From contig CAZGVE010000007.1 in the NCBI GenBank assembly GCA_964528845.1, positions 50,647 to 114,646 on the forward strand: a stretch of DNA of 64,000 nt. Reading direction: 5' to 3'. The translations under genes were made by a program, and so were the position numbers. Each line of letters starts with the position of its first letter. The stretch's first letter is position 1. This document shows positions 1 to 7,901 of the stretch, one piece after another. This DNA is from FEN-1191 sp964528845 (lineage in GTDB: Bacteria; Pseudomonadota; Gammaproteobacteria; Steroidobacterales; Steroidobacteraceae). Under the pieces are notes generated by a model that was given only the letters and a program-made list of their open reading frames with translations, was not told the origin of the DNA and ran no database searches.

Positions 1-1
1 G

Positions 2-1405
2 CGCCTCGGCCAGCAACTCACGATGACGCCGCAGCTGCAGCAGGCGATCCGTCTGCTGCAGCTCCCGACCATCGAGCTGCAGGCCCATATCCGCGAGCTG
101 CTCGAGACCAATGTGATGCTCGAGCAGGACGAAGACTCGGAAAGCGGTACCTACGAGCAGCTCCCCGGCGCGGAGACAGCGGCGGAGACGGCAGCCACGC
201 CCGAGGAGCCTCCCGTGGACGTCGTCGACGACGGCTGGGGCGACCAGTCGGTGGGTCCGGCCGAGAATCCGTGGAGCGGCGGCGATGACGACCGGCAACA
301 GGAGTTCGCCGACTCCGCCGGCCAGTCGCTGCGCGATCACCTGATCTGGCAGCTCGAGATGGCGCGACTGGGGTCGCGCGAGCTCGCGATCGGACGCGCC
401 GTCATCGATGCCATCAACGACGACGGCTACCTGAGCGAGCCGCTCGATGTGATCGGCGCGAGCCTGAAGCCCGATATCGATCCGAGCGTCGAAGAAGTCG
501 AGCGTGTGCTGGCGATCGTCCAGCTGCTCGATCCGGCCGGCGTCGGCGCCCGTTCCGTCAGCGAGTGCCTGCTGCTGCAGCTCGACCAGCTCGAGCCCGC
601 GACCCCGGGCCTGGCAGCGGCCAAGATCATCGCGCGCCACCATCTCGAGCTGCTGGCCGAGCGTGAGCTCACCGCATTGCGGCGCGAGCTGCGCATCCCG
701 GATGAGGATTTCCACAGCGCGGTGGCGCTGGTGCGCGGCTGCCAGCCGCGGCCGGGATCCGTGATCAGCGGTGCCGCGGCGGAATACGTGGTGCCCGACG
801 TGTTCGTGCGCCGCACTCCGCGCGGCTGGTCGGTCGAGATCAATTCCGCGACGCTGCCGAGGGTGCGCCTGAACCAGGGCTACGCCAATCTCGTCGGGCG
901 CAGCAGCACGCACGCCACGATGCGTGCGCAGCTGCAGGAGGCACGCTGGCTGCTCAAGAGCCTCGAGATCCGCAACGACACGTTGACACGCGTGGCGCGC
1001 TCGATCGTGGAGCGGCAGACCGAGTTCCTCGAACACGGCGAGGAGCGCATGCGCCCGATGATCCTCCGGGACATCGCCGAGGCGATCAGCATGCACGAAT
1101 CGACCGTCTCGCGCGTCACCTCGGGCAAATACATGCACACGCCGCGCGGCGTGTTCGAGCTGCGCTATTTCTTCTCGAGCCAGGTCGAGGGCAGCGACGG
1201 CTCGGGCACATCCTCGACCGCGATCCGCGCCAAGATCCGCAAGCTGATCCGCGACGAGGACCCGGTAGCGCCCCTGAGCGACAGCCGCATCGCGGAGATC
1301 CTGTCCGGGGAAGGCATTCCGGTGGCACGGCGCACCGTGGCCAAGTACCGCGAAACGATGGGACTCGCCCCGTCGAACGAACGCAAACGGGTCAATGGCA
1401 AGTGA
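2..1405 (+). CDS. rpoN: RNA polymerase sigma-54 factor RpoN, 5' end outside window
   Basis: Alternative sigma factor that directs core RNA polymerase to -24/-12 promoters and needs AAA+ activators. The frame is open to the first bases of the window: the codons before the first ATG (position 23) read RLGQQLT, which is the normal lead-in to the conserved MTPQLQQAIRLLQL region I, so the true start lies upstream. Region I is followed by an acidic linker, the core-binding domain, an HTH-like stretch (around ISMHESTVSRVTSGKYMHT) and, near the C terminus, an intact RpoN box (ARRTVAKYRE) that reads the -24 element. About 468 codons are visible, so only a short N-terminal piece is missing. It is followed by hpf 49 bases downstream on the same strand. 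Confidence 0.97.
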   Translation, partial: RLGQQLTMTPQLQQAIRLLQLPTIELQAHIRELLETNVMLEQDEDSESGTYEQLPGAETAAETAATPEEPPVDVVDDGWGDQSVGPAENPWSGGDDDRQQEFADSAGQSLRDHLIWQLEMARLGSRELAIGRAVIDAINDDGYLSEPLDVIGASLKPDIDPSVEEVERVLAIVQLLDPAGVGARSVSECLLLQLDQLEPATPGLAAAKIIARHHLELLAERELTALRRELRIPDEDFHSAVALVRGCQPRPGSVISGAAAEYVVPDVFVRRTPRGWSVEINSATLPRVRLNQGYANLVGRSSTHATMRAQLQEARWLLKSLEIRNDTLTRVARSIVERQTEFLEHGEERMRPMILRDIAEAISMHESTVSRVTSGKYMHTPRGVFELRYFFSSQVEGSDGSGTSSTAIRAKIRKLIRDEDPVAPLSDSRIAEILSGEGIPVARRTVAKYRETMGLAPSNERKRVNGK

Positions 1406-1454
1406 CGCCACGGCGCCACGCAGTTCATCCGCAATTCATCAAGGAGACGGGGCT

Positions 1455-1775
1455 ATGCAACTGAGCGTCACCGGACATCATGTCGAGATCACCGCCGCGC
1501 TGCGCGCCTACGTCGAGAAAAAACTCGAGCGCATCCTGCGCCACTTCGACCACGTCATCGACACGCATTTCGTGCTCACCGTCGAGAAGCTGCTGCACCG
1601 TGCCGAGGCAACGCTGCACGTACGGGGCGAGACCATTCATGCGCTCGCGACCGACGGCAACATGTATGCCGCCATCGATTCACTGGCCGACAAGCTCGAA
1701 CGCCGCGTGCGCAAGCACAAGGAGAAGCTGACAGATCACCACGCGGGGCAGGCGCAGAAAAGCGCCCGCCCTTGA
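1455..1775 (+). CDS. hpf: Ribosome hibernation promoting factor HPF
   Basis: Small ribosome-binding protein (106 residues) that inactivates 70S/100S ribosomes in stationary phase. The family pattern is clear: N-terminal MQLSVTGHHVEIT, then the VEKKLERILRHFDHV helix and the EATLHVRGETIHALATD strand region. It is the short form, without the C-terminal dimerisation domain of long HPF. An ATG at 1455 is chosen because an AAGGAGA ribosome site sits at 1441-1447; a longer reading from 1395 would overlap the end of rpoN and has no such site. The position directly after rpoN is the standard place for this gene in proteobacteria. Confidence 0.95.
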   Translation: MQLSVTGHHVEITAALRAYVEKKLERILRHFDHVIDTHFVLTVEKLLHRAEATLHVRGETIHALATDGNMYAAIDSLADKLERRVRKHKEKLTDHHAGQAQKSARP

Positions 1776-1798
1776 GGCTTCAGGCTTAAAGGCGGGCG
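1763..1798 (+). other. Hairpin spanning the hpf stop and the hpf-rapZ gap
   Basis: An 8-bp perfect inverted repeat, CGCCCGCC at 1763-1770 and GGCGGGCG at 1791-1798, with a 20-base loop that contains the hpf stop codon. No T-run follows, so it is not a classical terminator. It may tune expression of rapZ or stabilise the hpf message. Function is inferred only. Confidence 0.4.
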
Positions 1799-1813
1799 GC
1801 GGCGCACGCAGCC

Positions 1814-2698
1814 TTGCGACTGATCTTCCTGAGCGGCCTGTCGGGGTCCGGCAAGAGCGTGGCGCTGCACATGCTCGAGGATCTCGATTTCTACTGCATC
1901 GACAATATCCCGGCCGCGCTGCTGCGCACGTTCATCTCCCACACGGTGCGCAGCGCGTCGCCGGTCTACCAGCGCACCGCCGTGGGCATCGATGCCCGCA
2001 ACCCCGATGACGAAATCGCGACCGTGCCGATGCTGCTCGCCGAGCTGCGGCGCAGCGGCATCGAGTGCGAACTGCTGTTCCTGGTCGCGGGCGACGAGGA
2101 GCTGCTGCGCCGCTTCGCCGAAACGCGGCGCAGGCATCCGCTGAGCCGCCAGGGGGAGAGCCTGCACGAGGCGATAGCGATCGAGCGCGCGCTGCTCGAA
2201 CCGCTGATCAACGCTGCCGATCTCGTGGTCGACACCTCGCGCATGGGCGTGCATGAACTGCGCGAGCTGATCCATCGCCGGGTCGGCGAGCGCCGCCGCG
2301 ACCAGATGTCGCTGTTGTGCGAGTCCTTCGGCTTCAAATATGGCATTCCGGGCGATGCCGATTTCGTGTTCGATGCACGCTCGCTGCCCAATCCGTACTG
2401 GGAGCAGGGCCTGCGTCCTCTTACCGGGCGTGATCCGGCGGTAGTGCATTTCCTGGAGGCCCAGCCCGCGGTCCGGCGTTTCATCGAGGACGTCGCCACG
2501 TTCATCGAGTCGCGCATCCCCGAACACCAGGCCGCCGGCCGCCTATACCTGACGATCGCGATCGGCTGTACCGGCGGCCAGCACCGCTCGGTCTTCATCG
2601 CTGAACGGCTCGCCGCGCGACTCGCGAACCAGTGGCCGAAGGTATCGGTGCGCCACGCCGCGCTTCCCGACACGGCCGTTTCCCCCGCCACTTCCTGA
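1814..2698 (+). CDS. rapZ: RNase adapter protein RapZ
   Basis: Adapter that in enterobacteria binds the GlmZ small RNA and delivers it to RNase E, linking glucosamine-6-phosphate supply to envelope synthesis; also described as a nucleotide-binding P-loop protein. The Walker A motif GLSGSGKS is at residues 8-15, followed by the family hallmark ALHMLEDLDFYCIDNIP. The conserved C-terminal TIAIGCTGGQHRSVFIAERL is intact. The 294 residues are the usual length. The start is a TTG at 1814 that gives the standard MRLIFLSG beginning; no ATG is available. It lies 38 bases after hpf. In related genomes ptsN usually sits between the two, and npr follows rapZ; neither is present here. Confidence 0.95.
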   Translation: MRLIFLSGLSGSGKSVALHMLEDLDFYCIDNIPAALLRTFISHTVRSASPVYQRTAVGIDARNPDDEIATVPMLLAELRRSGIECELLFLVAGDEELLRRFAETRRRHPLSRQGESLHEAIAIERALLEPLINAADLVVDTSRMGVHELRELIHRRVGERRRDQMSLLCESFGFKYGIPGDADFVFDARSLPNPYWEQGLRPLTGRDPAVVHFLEAQPAVRRFIEDVATFIESRIPEHQAAGRLYLTIAIGCTGGQHRSVFIAERLAARLANQWPKVSVRHAALPDTAVSPATS

Positions 2699-2708
2699 TC
2701 GCTGCGGC

Positions 2709-3086
2709 TCAGCCGCCCGAGCGCTTCGGACTGAAACCTCGGTGCGTCAGCTCCTGCACGATGCGGTCGCGGTGCTCACCCTGGATCTCGATCGCGCCGG
2801 CGCGCACCGTTCCGCCGCTGCCGCAATGACGCTTGAGCTCGGCCGCGAGCGCCTCGAGCTCAAGGGGCGCGAGCGGCAGTCCCGTGATCACGGTGACTCC
2901 TTTGCCGGCGCGGCCCTGGGTCGCGCGGCCGACCCGCACCGGCGCGCCGGCCGGCGTGGCCATGCGCTGCGCGGTACCGACGCGCCCGCGGCAGGCACAC
3001 TGTGCGATCGGACGCCGGCAACCTGCGCACTGGCGGCCCGAACCCGTGCTGTAGACGATTCGCGCGCCCTGGTCCTTCGGAGTCAT
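2709..3086 (-). CDS. yciH: YciH, SUI1/eIF1-like translation factor
   Basis: Bacterial relative of eukaryotic initiation factor 1, thought to affect start-site fidelity or act as a stress-time translation inhibitor. The ATG at 3086 gives MTPKDQGARIVYSTGSGRQC, matching the LVYSTE-type N terminus of the family. The SUI1 domain occupies the C-terminal 75 residues, with GKGVTVITGL, LKRHCGSGGTV and AIEIQGEHRD all recognisable. A CAGC...CAC cysteine cluster between the N-terminal strand and the SUI1 domain resembles the Pseudomonas-type form rather than E. coli. The gene is convergent with rapZ, with 10 bases between the stops. Confidence 0.92.
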   Translation of the reverse strand: MTPKDQGARIVYSTGSGRQCAGCRRPIAQCACRGRVGTAQRMATPAGAPVRVGRATQGRAGKGVTVITGLPLAPLELEALAAELKRHCGSGGTVRAGAIEIQGEHRDRIVQELTHRGFSPKRSGG

Positions 3087-3151
3087 CGATGGATAGTGCG
3101 CTAAGATGCGCGCCCCAGTCACCAGTTAGAGACTGGAACGGGAGTCGCACG

Positions 3152-4081
3152 ATGAGACCGGGAATCGCACGCGCACTGGCCGCCAGCATCGCCGTCACCT
3201 GCGGGATCGCGTCCGCTCCAGCCCAGCAGCAGCAGCCGCAGCCGCAGCCGGATTTCAGCAAGGTCGAGATCCATGCGACGCAGCTGTCCCAGGACTTCTA
3301 CACCCTCGAGGGACAAGGTGGCACGATCAGTGTGCTGGCCGGACCGGATGGCGTATTGCTGGTGGATTCCCAGTTCGCACCGTTGACCTCCCGGCTGGTC
3401 GCCGCGATCAGGCAGATCACGGACCGACCGATCCGCTTTCTGATCGACACCCACTGGCACCCCGACCATACCGGCGGCAACGAGAACTTCGCCAAGCTCG
3501 GTGCCATGATCTTCGCCCGCGACCAGCTGCGCGCGCGTCTGGAGCACCCGGGGCCGGCCGCGGACGGATCCCCCGGCAGACCGGCGAACGCCGCCGCCCT
3601 GCCGGTAGTGACTTACGACGCGCCGGTCACGATTCACCTGAATGGCGAGGATGTGCGCCTGATTCCGATCCGGATCGCGCACACCGACGGCGATACCGTG
3701 GTGAGCTTCCCGGCGCATGACATCCTGGCGGTCGGCGATATCTTCCGTAGCGTCGGCTACCCCTACTGCGACCTCAGCAGCGGTGGGAGCCTCACTGGCA
3801 TGATCGATGGCCTGGGCACGCTGATCAGCCTGACGGGTCCCCGGACGCGCGTGATTCCAGGCCATGGCGCCATCACCGACCACAGCGGCCTCATCGCCCA
3901 GCGCGACCTGATCGTCGCGGTACGTGCGAAGGTCGCGGCGCTGGTCGCCGCGGGCGACAGCCTCGATGAGGTCATCGCGGCGCGGCCCACCGCCGACTTC
4001 GATGCGCAGGTCCCGCAGGGCACGCAGACCGCCGAGCGTTTCGTGCGATGGGTCTACACCGAGGTCAAGGCGGGGCATTGA
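3152..4081 (+). CDS. Secreted metallo-beta-lactamase-fold hydrolase
   Basis: Exported zinc hydrolase of the MBL-fold superfamily; substrate unknown. A signal peptide (MRPGIARALAASIAVTCGIASA) is followed by a Gln/Pro-rich linker. The metal motif HWHPDH lies at residues 101-106. Further ligands are suggested by the DGDTVVSF region with its preceding His, by VGDIF (Asp) and by the late IPGHG. The protein has 309 residues. The start at 3152 follows a GGAG site and is preferred over an upstream ATG at 3002 that would overlap yciH antisense and bury the signal peptide. The TTG of the next gene overlaps this stop, so the two are probably co-transcribed. A beta-lactamase role cannot be claimed: many family members act on other esters or thioesters. 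Confidence 0.85.
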   Translation: MRPGIARALAASIAVTCGIASAPAQQQQPQPQPDFSKVEIHATQLSQDFYTLEGQGGTISVLAGPDGVLLVDSQFAPLTSRLVAAIRQITDRPIRFLIDTHWHPDHTGGNENFAKLGAMIFARDQLRARLEHPGPAADGSPGRPANAAALPVVTYDAPVTIHLNGEDVRLIPIRIAHTDGDTVVSFPAHDILAVGDIFRSVGYPYCDLSSGGSLTGMIDGLGTLISLTGPRTRVIPGHGAITDHSGLIAQRDLIVAVRAKVAALVAAGDSLDEVIAARPTADFDAQVPQGTQTAERFVRWVYTEVKAGH

Positions 4082-5604
4082 CCCGCTCTGTCGGGCTGAT
4101 CATCGGCCTCGGCGCGGCGCTGCGGCTCATACTCGCCGCGAGTGTCGGCTTCGGTCAGGACGAGACCTACTCGGTCGCGGTCGCACGACAACTCGCGTTC
4201 GGCTATTTCGATCATCCCCCGCTGCACCTGTGGATCGTCGGTGTCTGGGTACGACTCACCGGCCACGAGGACCCCTGGCTGGTGCGAGCACCGTTCATCG
4301 CGCTGTTCGCCGTCTCCAGCGCGCTGCTGTACCGGCTCACGGCGTACGCCTATGGACGGCGCGCCGGCCTGTGGGCGCTGCTGGCGCTGAATCTTGCGCC
4401 GGTATTCACGTTGAGCAGCGCCAGCTGGGTGCTGCCCGACGGGCCGCTGATGTGCAGCGCGCTGACGATGGTCTGGTCGGCCACACGCGCCCTCGAGCCC
4501 GCTCGCTCCGCAGCCAGTGCCCGCCGCTGGTGGCTGCTGGCAGGACTGGGCGCAGGGTTGGCGCTGCTGTCGAAATACCTCGCTGTGTTTCCGATCCTGG
4601 GACTGCTGCTCTACCTGCTCGGCGCACGGCAGCGCCGCGTGCTCGCCACGCCCGGGCCGTGGCTCGCGGCGCTGCTGGCCGCGGCCCTGTTCGCGCCGGA
4701 CCTGGTCTGGAATGCCACGCATGGCTGGGTGTCGTTCGCGTTCCAGGGCGCCCGCGCACTGCCGTCGCGCTTCAGTGCGGGTCGCGGCGTGGCGGGCCTC
4801 GCGGCCCAGTGCGCGTACCTGCTGCCGTGGATCGCAATCGCGCTCGCCGCGGCCGTATGGAGTGCAGTCGCGCGCCGCCCGCGCAATCCGGCGGACCGGC
4901 TGTTCGCGCTCTGCGCGATCGGTCCGATCGTGTTGTTCGCGGCGGCCGGATTCTGGACGACCGTGCTACCGCATTGGCCGGCCATCGGCTGGCTGTTCGC
5001 GTTCCCGCTGCTCGGCGCTTGGCTTGCAGGGTACGAGGCGCAGCATGCGCTCGCGCTACGCTGGTGCGCGACCTTAAGCGCCGGCCTGCTGGGGGCACTG
5101 CTGGGCTGCGCGGCGCTGCAGGCGCGAACCGGCTGGCTGGACCGATACGTCGCGGGGTTTCCCGACCGCGATCCAACGGTTGAACTCCTGGACTGGCGCG
5201 TGCTGGAGGCGCAGCTCGCACAGCGCGGGCTGCTGCCTGCCGGATCGGTCATCGCCGCGGTGAGCTGGATCGACGCGGGACGCCTCGACTATGCACTCGG
5301 GGGCCGGGTACCGGTGCTGTGCCTGTCGGATGATCCGCGCGAGTATGCGTTCCTGCACGACACACAGAAGTTCAAGGGTCGCGACGCGCTGCTCATCGCC
5401 AATGCCCGGCGCACCGACTGGCGGCAGCGCGCCGCCCCCTACTTCCAGCGCATCGAGCCGTTGCCCTCGTTGCAGCTGCTGCGCGCGGGGGAGCCTGTAG
5501 TGACGCTCGTGCTCGCGCGTGGCATCCGTCTGTCCACGCCAACGGGCGCGCCAGGCGGCTCAGAGCGCGCCGGCGCTGCCCAGGTCGGAATGGGGCTGCG
5601 CTGA
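4078..5604 (+). CDS. GT39/ArnT-like polytopic glycosyltransferase
   Basis: Membrane glycosyltransferase that would use a polyprenyl-phosphate sugar as donor on the periplasmic side. The catalytic first loop GFGQDETYSVAVARQLAFGY and the following DHPPL match the PMT_2/ArnT pattern (acidic DE pair after TM1). Some ten hydrophobic segments follow across about 508 residues, then a soluble C-terminal part. A TTG start at 4078 that overlaps the preceding stop, with an AAGGCGGGG-type site before it, is preferred; an ATG at 4048 inside the upstream gene is the alternative. The acceptor (lipid A, protein or glycan) cannot be told from sequence. The 3' end overlaps the convergent PAP2 gene by 45 bases. 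Confidence 0.85.
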   Translation: MTRSVGLIIGLGAALRLILAASVGFGQDETYSVAVARQLAFGYFDHPPLHLWIVGVWVRLTGHEDPWLVRAPFIALFAVSSALLYRLTAYAYGRRAGLWALLALNLAPVFTLSSASWVLPDGPLMCSALTMVWSATRALEPARSAASARRWWLLAGLGAGLALLSKYLAVFPILGLLLYLLGARQRRVLATPGPWLAALLAAALFAPDLVWNATHGWVSFAFQGARALPSRFSAGRGVAGLAAQCAYLLPWIAIALAAAVWSAVARRPRNPADRLFALCAIGPIVLFAAAGFWTTVLPHWPAIGWLFAFPLLGAWLAGYEAQHALALRWCATLSAGLLGALLGCAALQARTGWLDRYVAGFPDRDPTVELLDWRVLEAQLAQRGLLPAGSVIAAVSWIDAGRLDYALGGRVPVLCLSDDPREYAFLHDTQKFKGRDALLIANARRTDWRQRAAPYFQRIEPLPSLQLLRAGEPVVTLVLARGIRLSTPTGAPGGSERAGAAQVGMGLR

Positions 5605-6366
5605 GGATGCCGCAGACCAGCGCGGTGGCCGCACGTGCCGGCTACCAGCCAGACGCACCGCAAACGGCGAATGCAGCTGCACGTTGCTTGCATTGGAGGC
5701 GCCACCGAGCACCAGGCCATGACGGGCGAATACCCGGCGCAACTCGAGCACGATCAGCGCCGCCAGCAGGCTCGCGGCGACCACATCGCTCAGGTAGTGC
5801 GCCGTCACGATCACGCGCGTGAGCCCGAGCACCAGGGCCACCGCCACCCAGATCGGACGGTGCCGCGGAAACAGCAGGGACAGCGCGACACCGGCACCGC
5901 TCGCGCAGGCGGCGTGACCGGACGGGAAGGACTGATACAGCGCCTGCAGATGCGGATACGAAAAACCGTAGATCCCCTGCGTGAACCACAGTTCCGGGCG
6001 CGCGCGGCCCGCCAGCAGCTTGATGAGGTCCACGAGGATGCCGCAGGCCGCGACGCTGGTGAACAGGAACAGAGCGCGCGCTGCCCAGGCCGGACTGCGC
6101 CAGATGAAACGTGCGCCGAGGAACAGCGCGAACGAGGGCAGCAGCCACCACAGCGCATCGCCGAAGCGGGTCAGGAACGAGGCGACCTGGAACAGCGATC
6201 CGGCGTGCAGCGCGAAGCAGCGCGCCAGCGGACGATCGACGTACTGCATCATCAGCCCGAGACCCGCAGTGACAAGCGCAATCAGCCCCCAGGGCAGGGC
6301 CGCGGGGTCCGCCCGTCGCGGCGGAGCAATCCGGTTCCAGGCAGCGTCTCCGGGCTCTGGATCCAT
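5560..6366 (-). CDS. PAP2-family membrane phosphatase
   Basis: Integral membrane phosphatase of the lipid phosphatase type, probably acting on undecaprenyl diphosphate, phosphatidic acid or a related lipid. The three signature blocks are present: KLLAGRARP, PSGHA and a TRxxxxxHxxxD block (TRVIVTAHYLSD), where Thr replaces the common Ser. Around five or six hydrophobic helices cover most of the 268 residues. The start at 6366 follows a GAGGAG site; a longer frame from 6432 has no such support. It converges on the GT39 gene, which suggests, but does not prove, a shared role in recycling polyprenyl phosphates. Confidence 0.87.
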   Translation of the reverse strand: MDPEPGDAAWNRIAPPRRADPAALPWGLIALVTAGLGLMMQYVDRPLARCFALHAGSLFQVASFLTRFGDALWWLLPSFALFLGARFIWRSPAWAARALFLFTSVAACGILVDLIKLLAGRARPELWFTQGIYGFSYPHLQALYQSFPSGHAACASGAGVALSLLFPRHRPIWVAVALVLGLTRVIVTAHYLSDVVAASLLAALIVLELRRVFARHGLVLGGASNASNVQLHSPFAVRLAGSRHVRPPRWSAASSAQPHSDLGSAGAL

Positions 6367-6477
6367 CGAGCGGCTCCTCGTACGGCCTGTTTGCCTAATC
6401 CGCGCAGAGTCTCGCAGAATCCTCGCGCCCATATTAACGCCTCGTGACGTTTGGATTAATCCACTATGGAGACCGAC

Positions 6478-7467
6478 ATGCAGATGCGTCAGCTCGGCCC
6501 GAATGGCCCGCGGGTTTCCGCCTTAGGGCTGGGCTGCATGGGGATGAGCGAGTTCTATGCCGGGCGAGACGAACAGGAATCGATGGCAACGCTGCAGCGC
6601 GCGCTCGATCGCGGCATCACGATGCTCGATACCGCCGATATGTACGGACCGTTCACCAATGAGGAACTCGTCGGCCGCGCGATCCGGGGTCGCCGTCACG
6701 AGGTATTTCTTGCGACCAAATTCGGCATCATGCGCGACCCGAAGGACCCTTCGGTTCGCGGCTTCAACGGCAGCCCCGAATACGTGCGCAGATCCGTCGA
6801 GGGCAGCCTGCGTCGGCTCGGCGTCGAGACCATCGACCTGTACTACCAGCATCGCGTCGACGCGGCGGTGCCGATCGAGGACACGATCGGCGCCATGGCG
6901 GAACTGGTCCGCACCGGCAAGGTGCGCTTCCTCGGCATGTCGGAAGCCGCGCCGGCCACGCTCGAGCGGGCGCACCGCGTACACCCGATCACAGCACTGC
7001 AGAGCGAGTACTCGCTCTGGTCGCGCGAACCGGAGGCCGGTGCGCTGGCTGCCTGCCGCCGTCTTGGTGTCGGCTTCGTGGCCTACAGTCCCCTCGGTCG
7101 TGGCTTCCTGACCGGCACCTTCACCCGTCCGGAAGATTTTCCGCCAGGAGACTACCGGCCGGGAAGCCCGCGCTTCCAGGGCGAGAATTTCCAGCGCAAT
7201 CTGCTGCTCGTCGAGCAGGTCCGTGCGATGGCCGCCGGGATCGGCTGCACCGCCAGCCAGCTGGCATTGGCGTGGGTACTCGCAAAGGGCGAGGACATCG
7301 TGCCGATTCCGGGCACCAAACGACGCCGGTATCTGGATGAGAACATCGCGGCGCTTGACGTGCGCCTGACCCAGGCGCAGCTGGCCGCGCTCGATGCCGC
7401 GTTCCCGCCGGATGCGGCCGCGGGTGAGCGCTATCCGCCGATCATGATGGGTGCGCTGAATCGCTGA
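6478..7467 (+). CDS. Aldo/keto reductase
   Basis: NAD(P)H-dependent reductase of the AKR fold (TIM barrel), of the YakC/AKR13-like type that carries the GLGCMGMSEFY N terminus. The catalytic tetrad is visible as Asp in DTADMYG, Tyr in the same loop, Lys in ATKFGI and His in YYQHRVD. The C-terminal nucleotide-binding part shows VPIPGTKRRRYLDENI. Length is about 329 residues. The start at 6478 is favoured because GGAG at 6469-6472 is spaced correctly; an in-frame ATG at 6466 contains that site. It is divergent from the PAP2 gene. The physiological substrate is unknown. Confidence 0.9.
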   Translation: MQMRQLGPNGPRVSALGLGCMGMSEFYAGRDEQESMATLQRALDRGITMLDTADMYGPFTNEELVGRAIRGRRHEVFLATKFGIMRDPKDPSVRGFNGSPEYVRRSVEGSLRRLGVETIDLYYQHRVDAAVPIEDTIGAMAELVRTGKVRFLGMSEAAPATLERAHRVHPITALQSEYSLWSREPEAGALAACRRLGVGFVAYSPLGRGFLTGTFTRPEDFPPGDYRPGSPRFQGENFQRNLLLVEQVRAMAAGIGCTASQLALAWVLAKGEDIVPIPGTKRRRYLDENIAALDVRLTQAQLAALDAAFPPDAAAGERYPPIMMGALNR

Positions 7468-7484
7468 ATATTTCTTAAGGGAGC

Positions 7485-7511
7485 TGTCGATTCGGCGGGC
7501 GGCGGTGCGTC
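7485..7511 (+). promoter_or_regulatory. Candidate ECF42-type promoter
   Basis: TGTCGA at 7485-7490 and CGTC at 7508-7511 are separated by 17 bases and lie about 45 bases upstream of the DGPF gene. As I recall it, this is the signature assigned to ECF42 sigma factors, which normally drive their own DGPF-sigma operon. The match and the spacing are seen in the sequence; the use as a promoter is inferred. Confidence 0.55.
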
Positions 7512-7553
7512 TATGAGAAGAACGCAGATCCACCATCGCCAAGGAGTGACACC

Positions 7554-7901
7554 ATGCAATTCATGTTATTGATCTACGAGGATGAAGCGATCTATGGGCC
7601 TGGCAAGGACGGGGCGGCAATGCAGCAGATCGTCAGCAGGCACATCGCCTTCAATCGCGAACTCGGCGCCACCCGGGTTGCAGGCGCGGGACTCAAGAGC
7701 ACGTCCACTGCGACCACGGTACGCACCAGGAACGGACGGCAGAGCGTACACGACGGTCCCTTCGCCGAATCCAAGGAGCAACTCGGCGGGTATTACCTGA
7801 TCGACGCGCCGGATCTCGACGCGGCTATCGCGATCGCAAGAAAGGTACCCGTGCTCCAGGACGGTTCGATCGAAATCCGTCCGGTGCTCGGCCCGGGTTG
7901 A
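7554..7901 (+). CDS. DGPF-domain (YCII-related) protein
   Basis: Small 115-residue protein of the YCII/DGPF group. Its N terminus MQFMLLIYEDEAIYG and the signature DGPFAESKEQLGGYYLID are typical. These proteins are the usual genetic partners of ECF42 sigma factors, though their biochemical role is not settled. The gene has an AAGGAG site just before the ATG at 7554. Its TGA overlaps the TTG start of the sigma factor, so the two should be translationally coupled. Confidence 0.9.
   Translation: MQFMLLIYEDEAIYGPGKDGAAMQQIVSRHIAFNRELGATRVAGAGLKSTSTATTVRTRNGRQSVHDGPFAESKEQLGGYYLIDAPDLDAAIAIARKVPVLQDGSIEIRPVLGPG

Noticed and set aside
3152..4081. Antibiotic-resistance beta-lactamase
   Set aside because: Only the general MBL fold is supported; the superfamily is mostly non-lactamase and no specific lactamase subclass features stand out.
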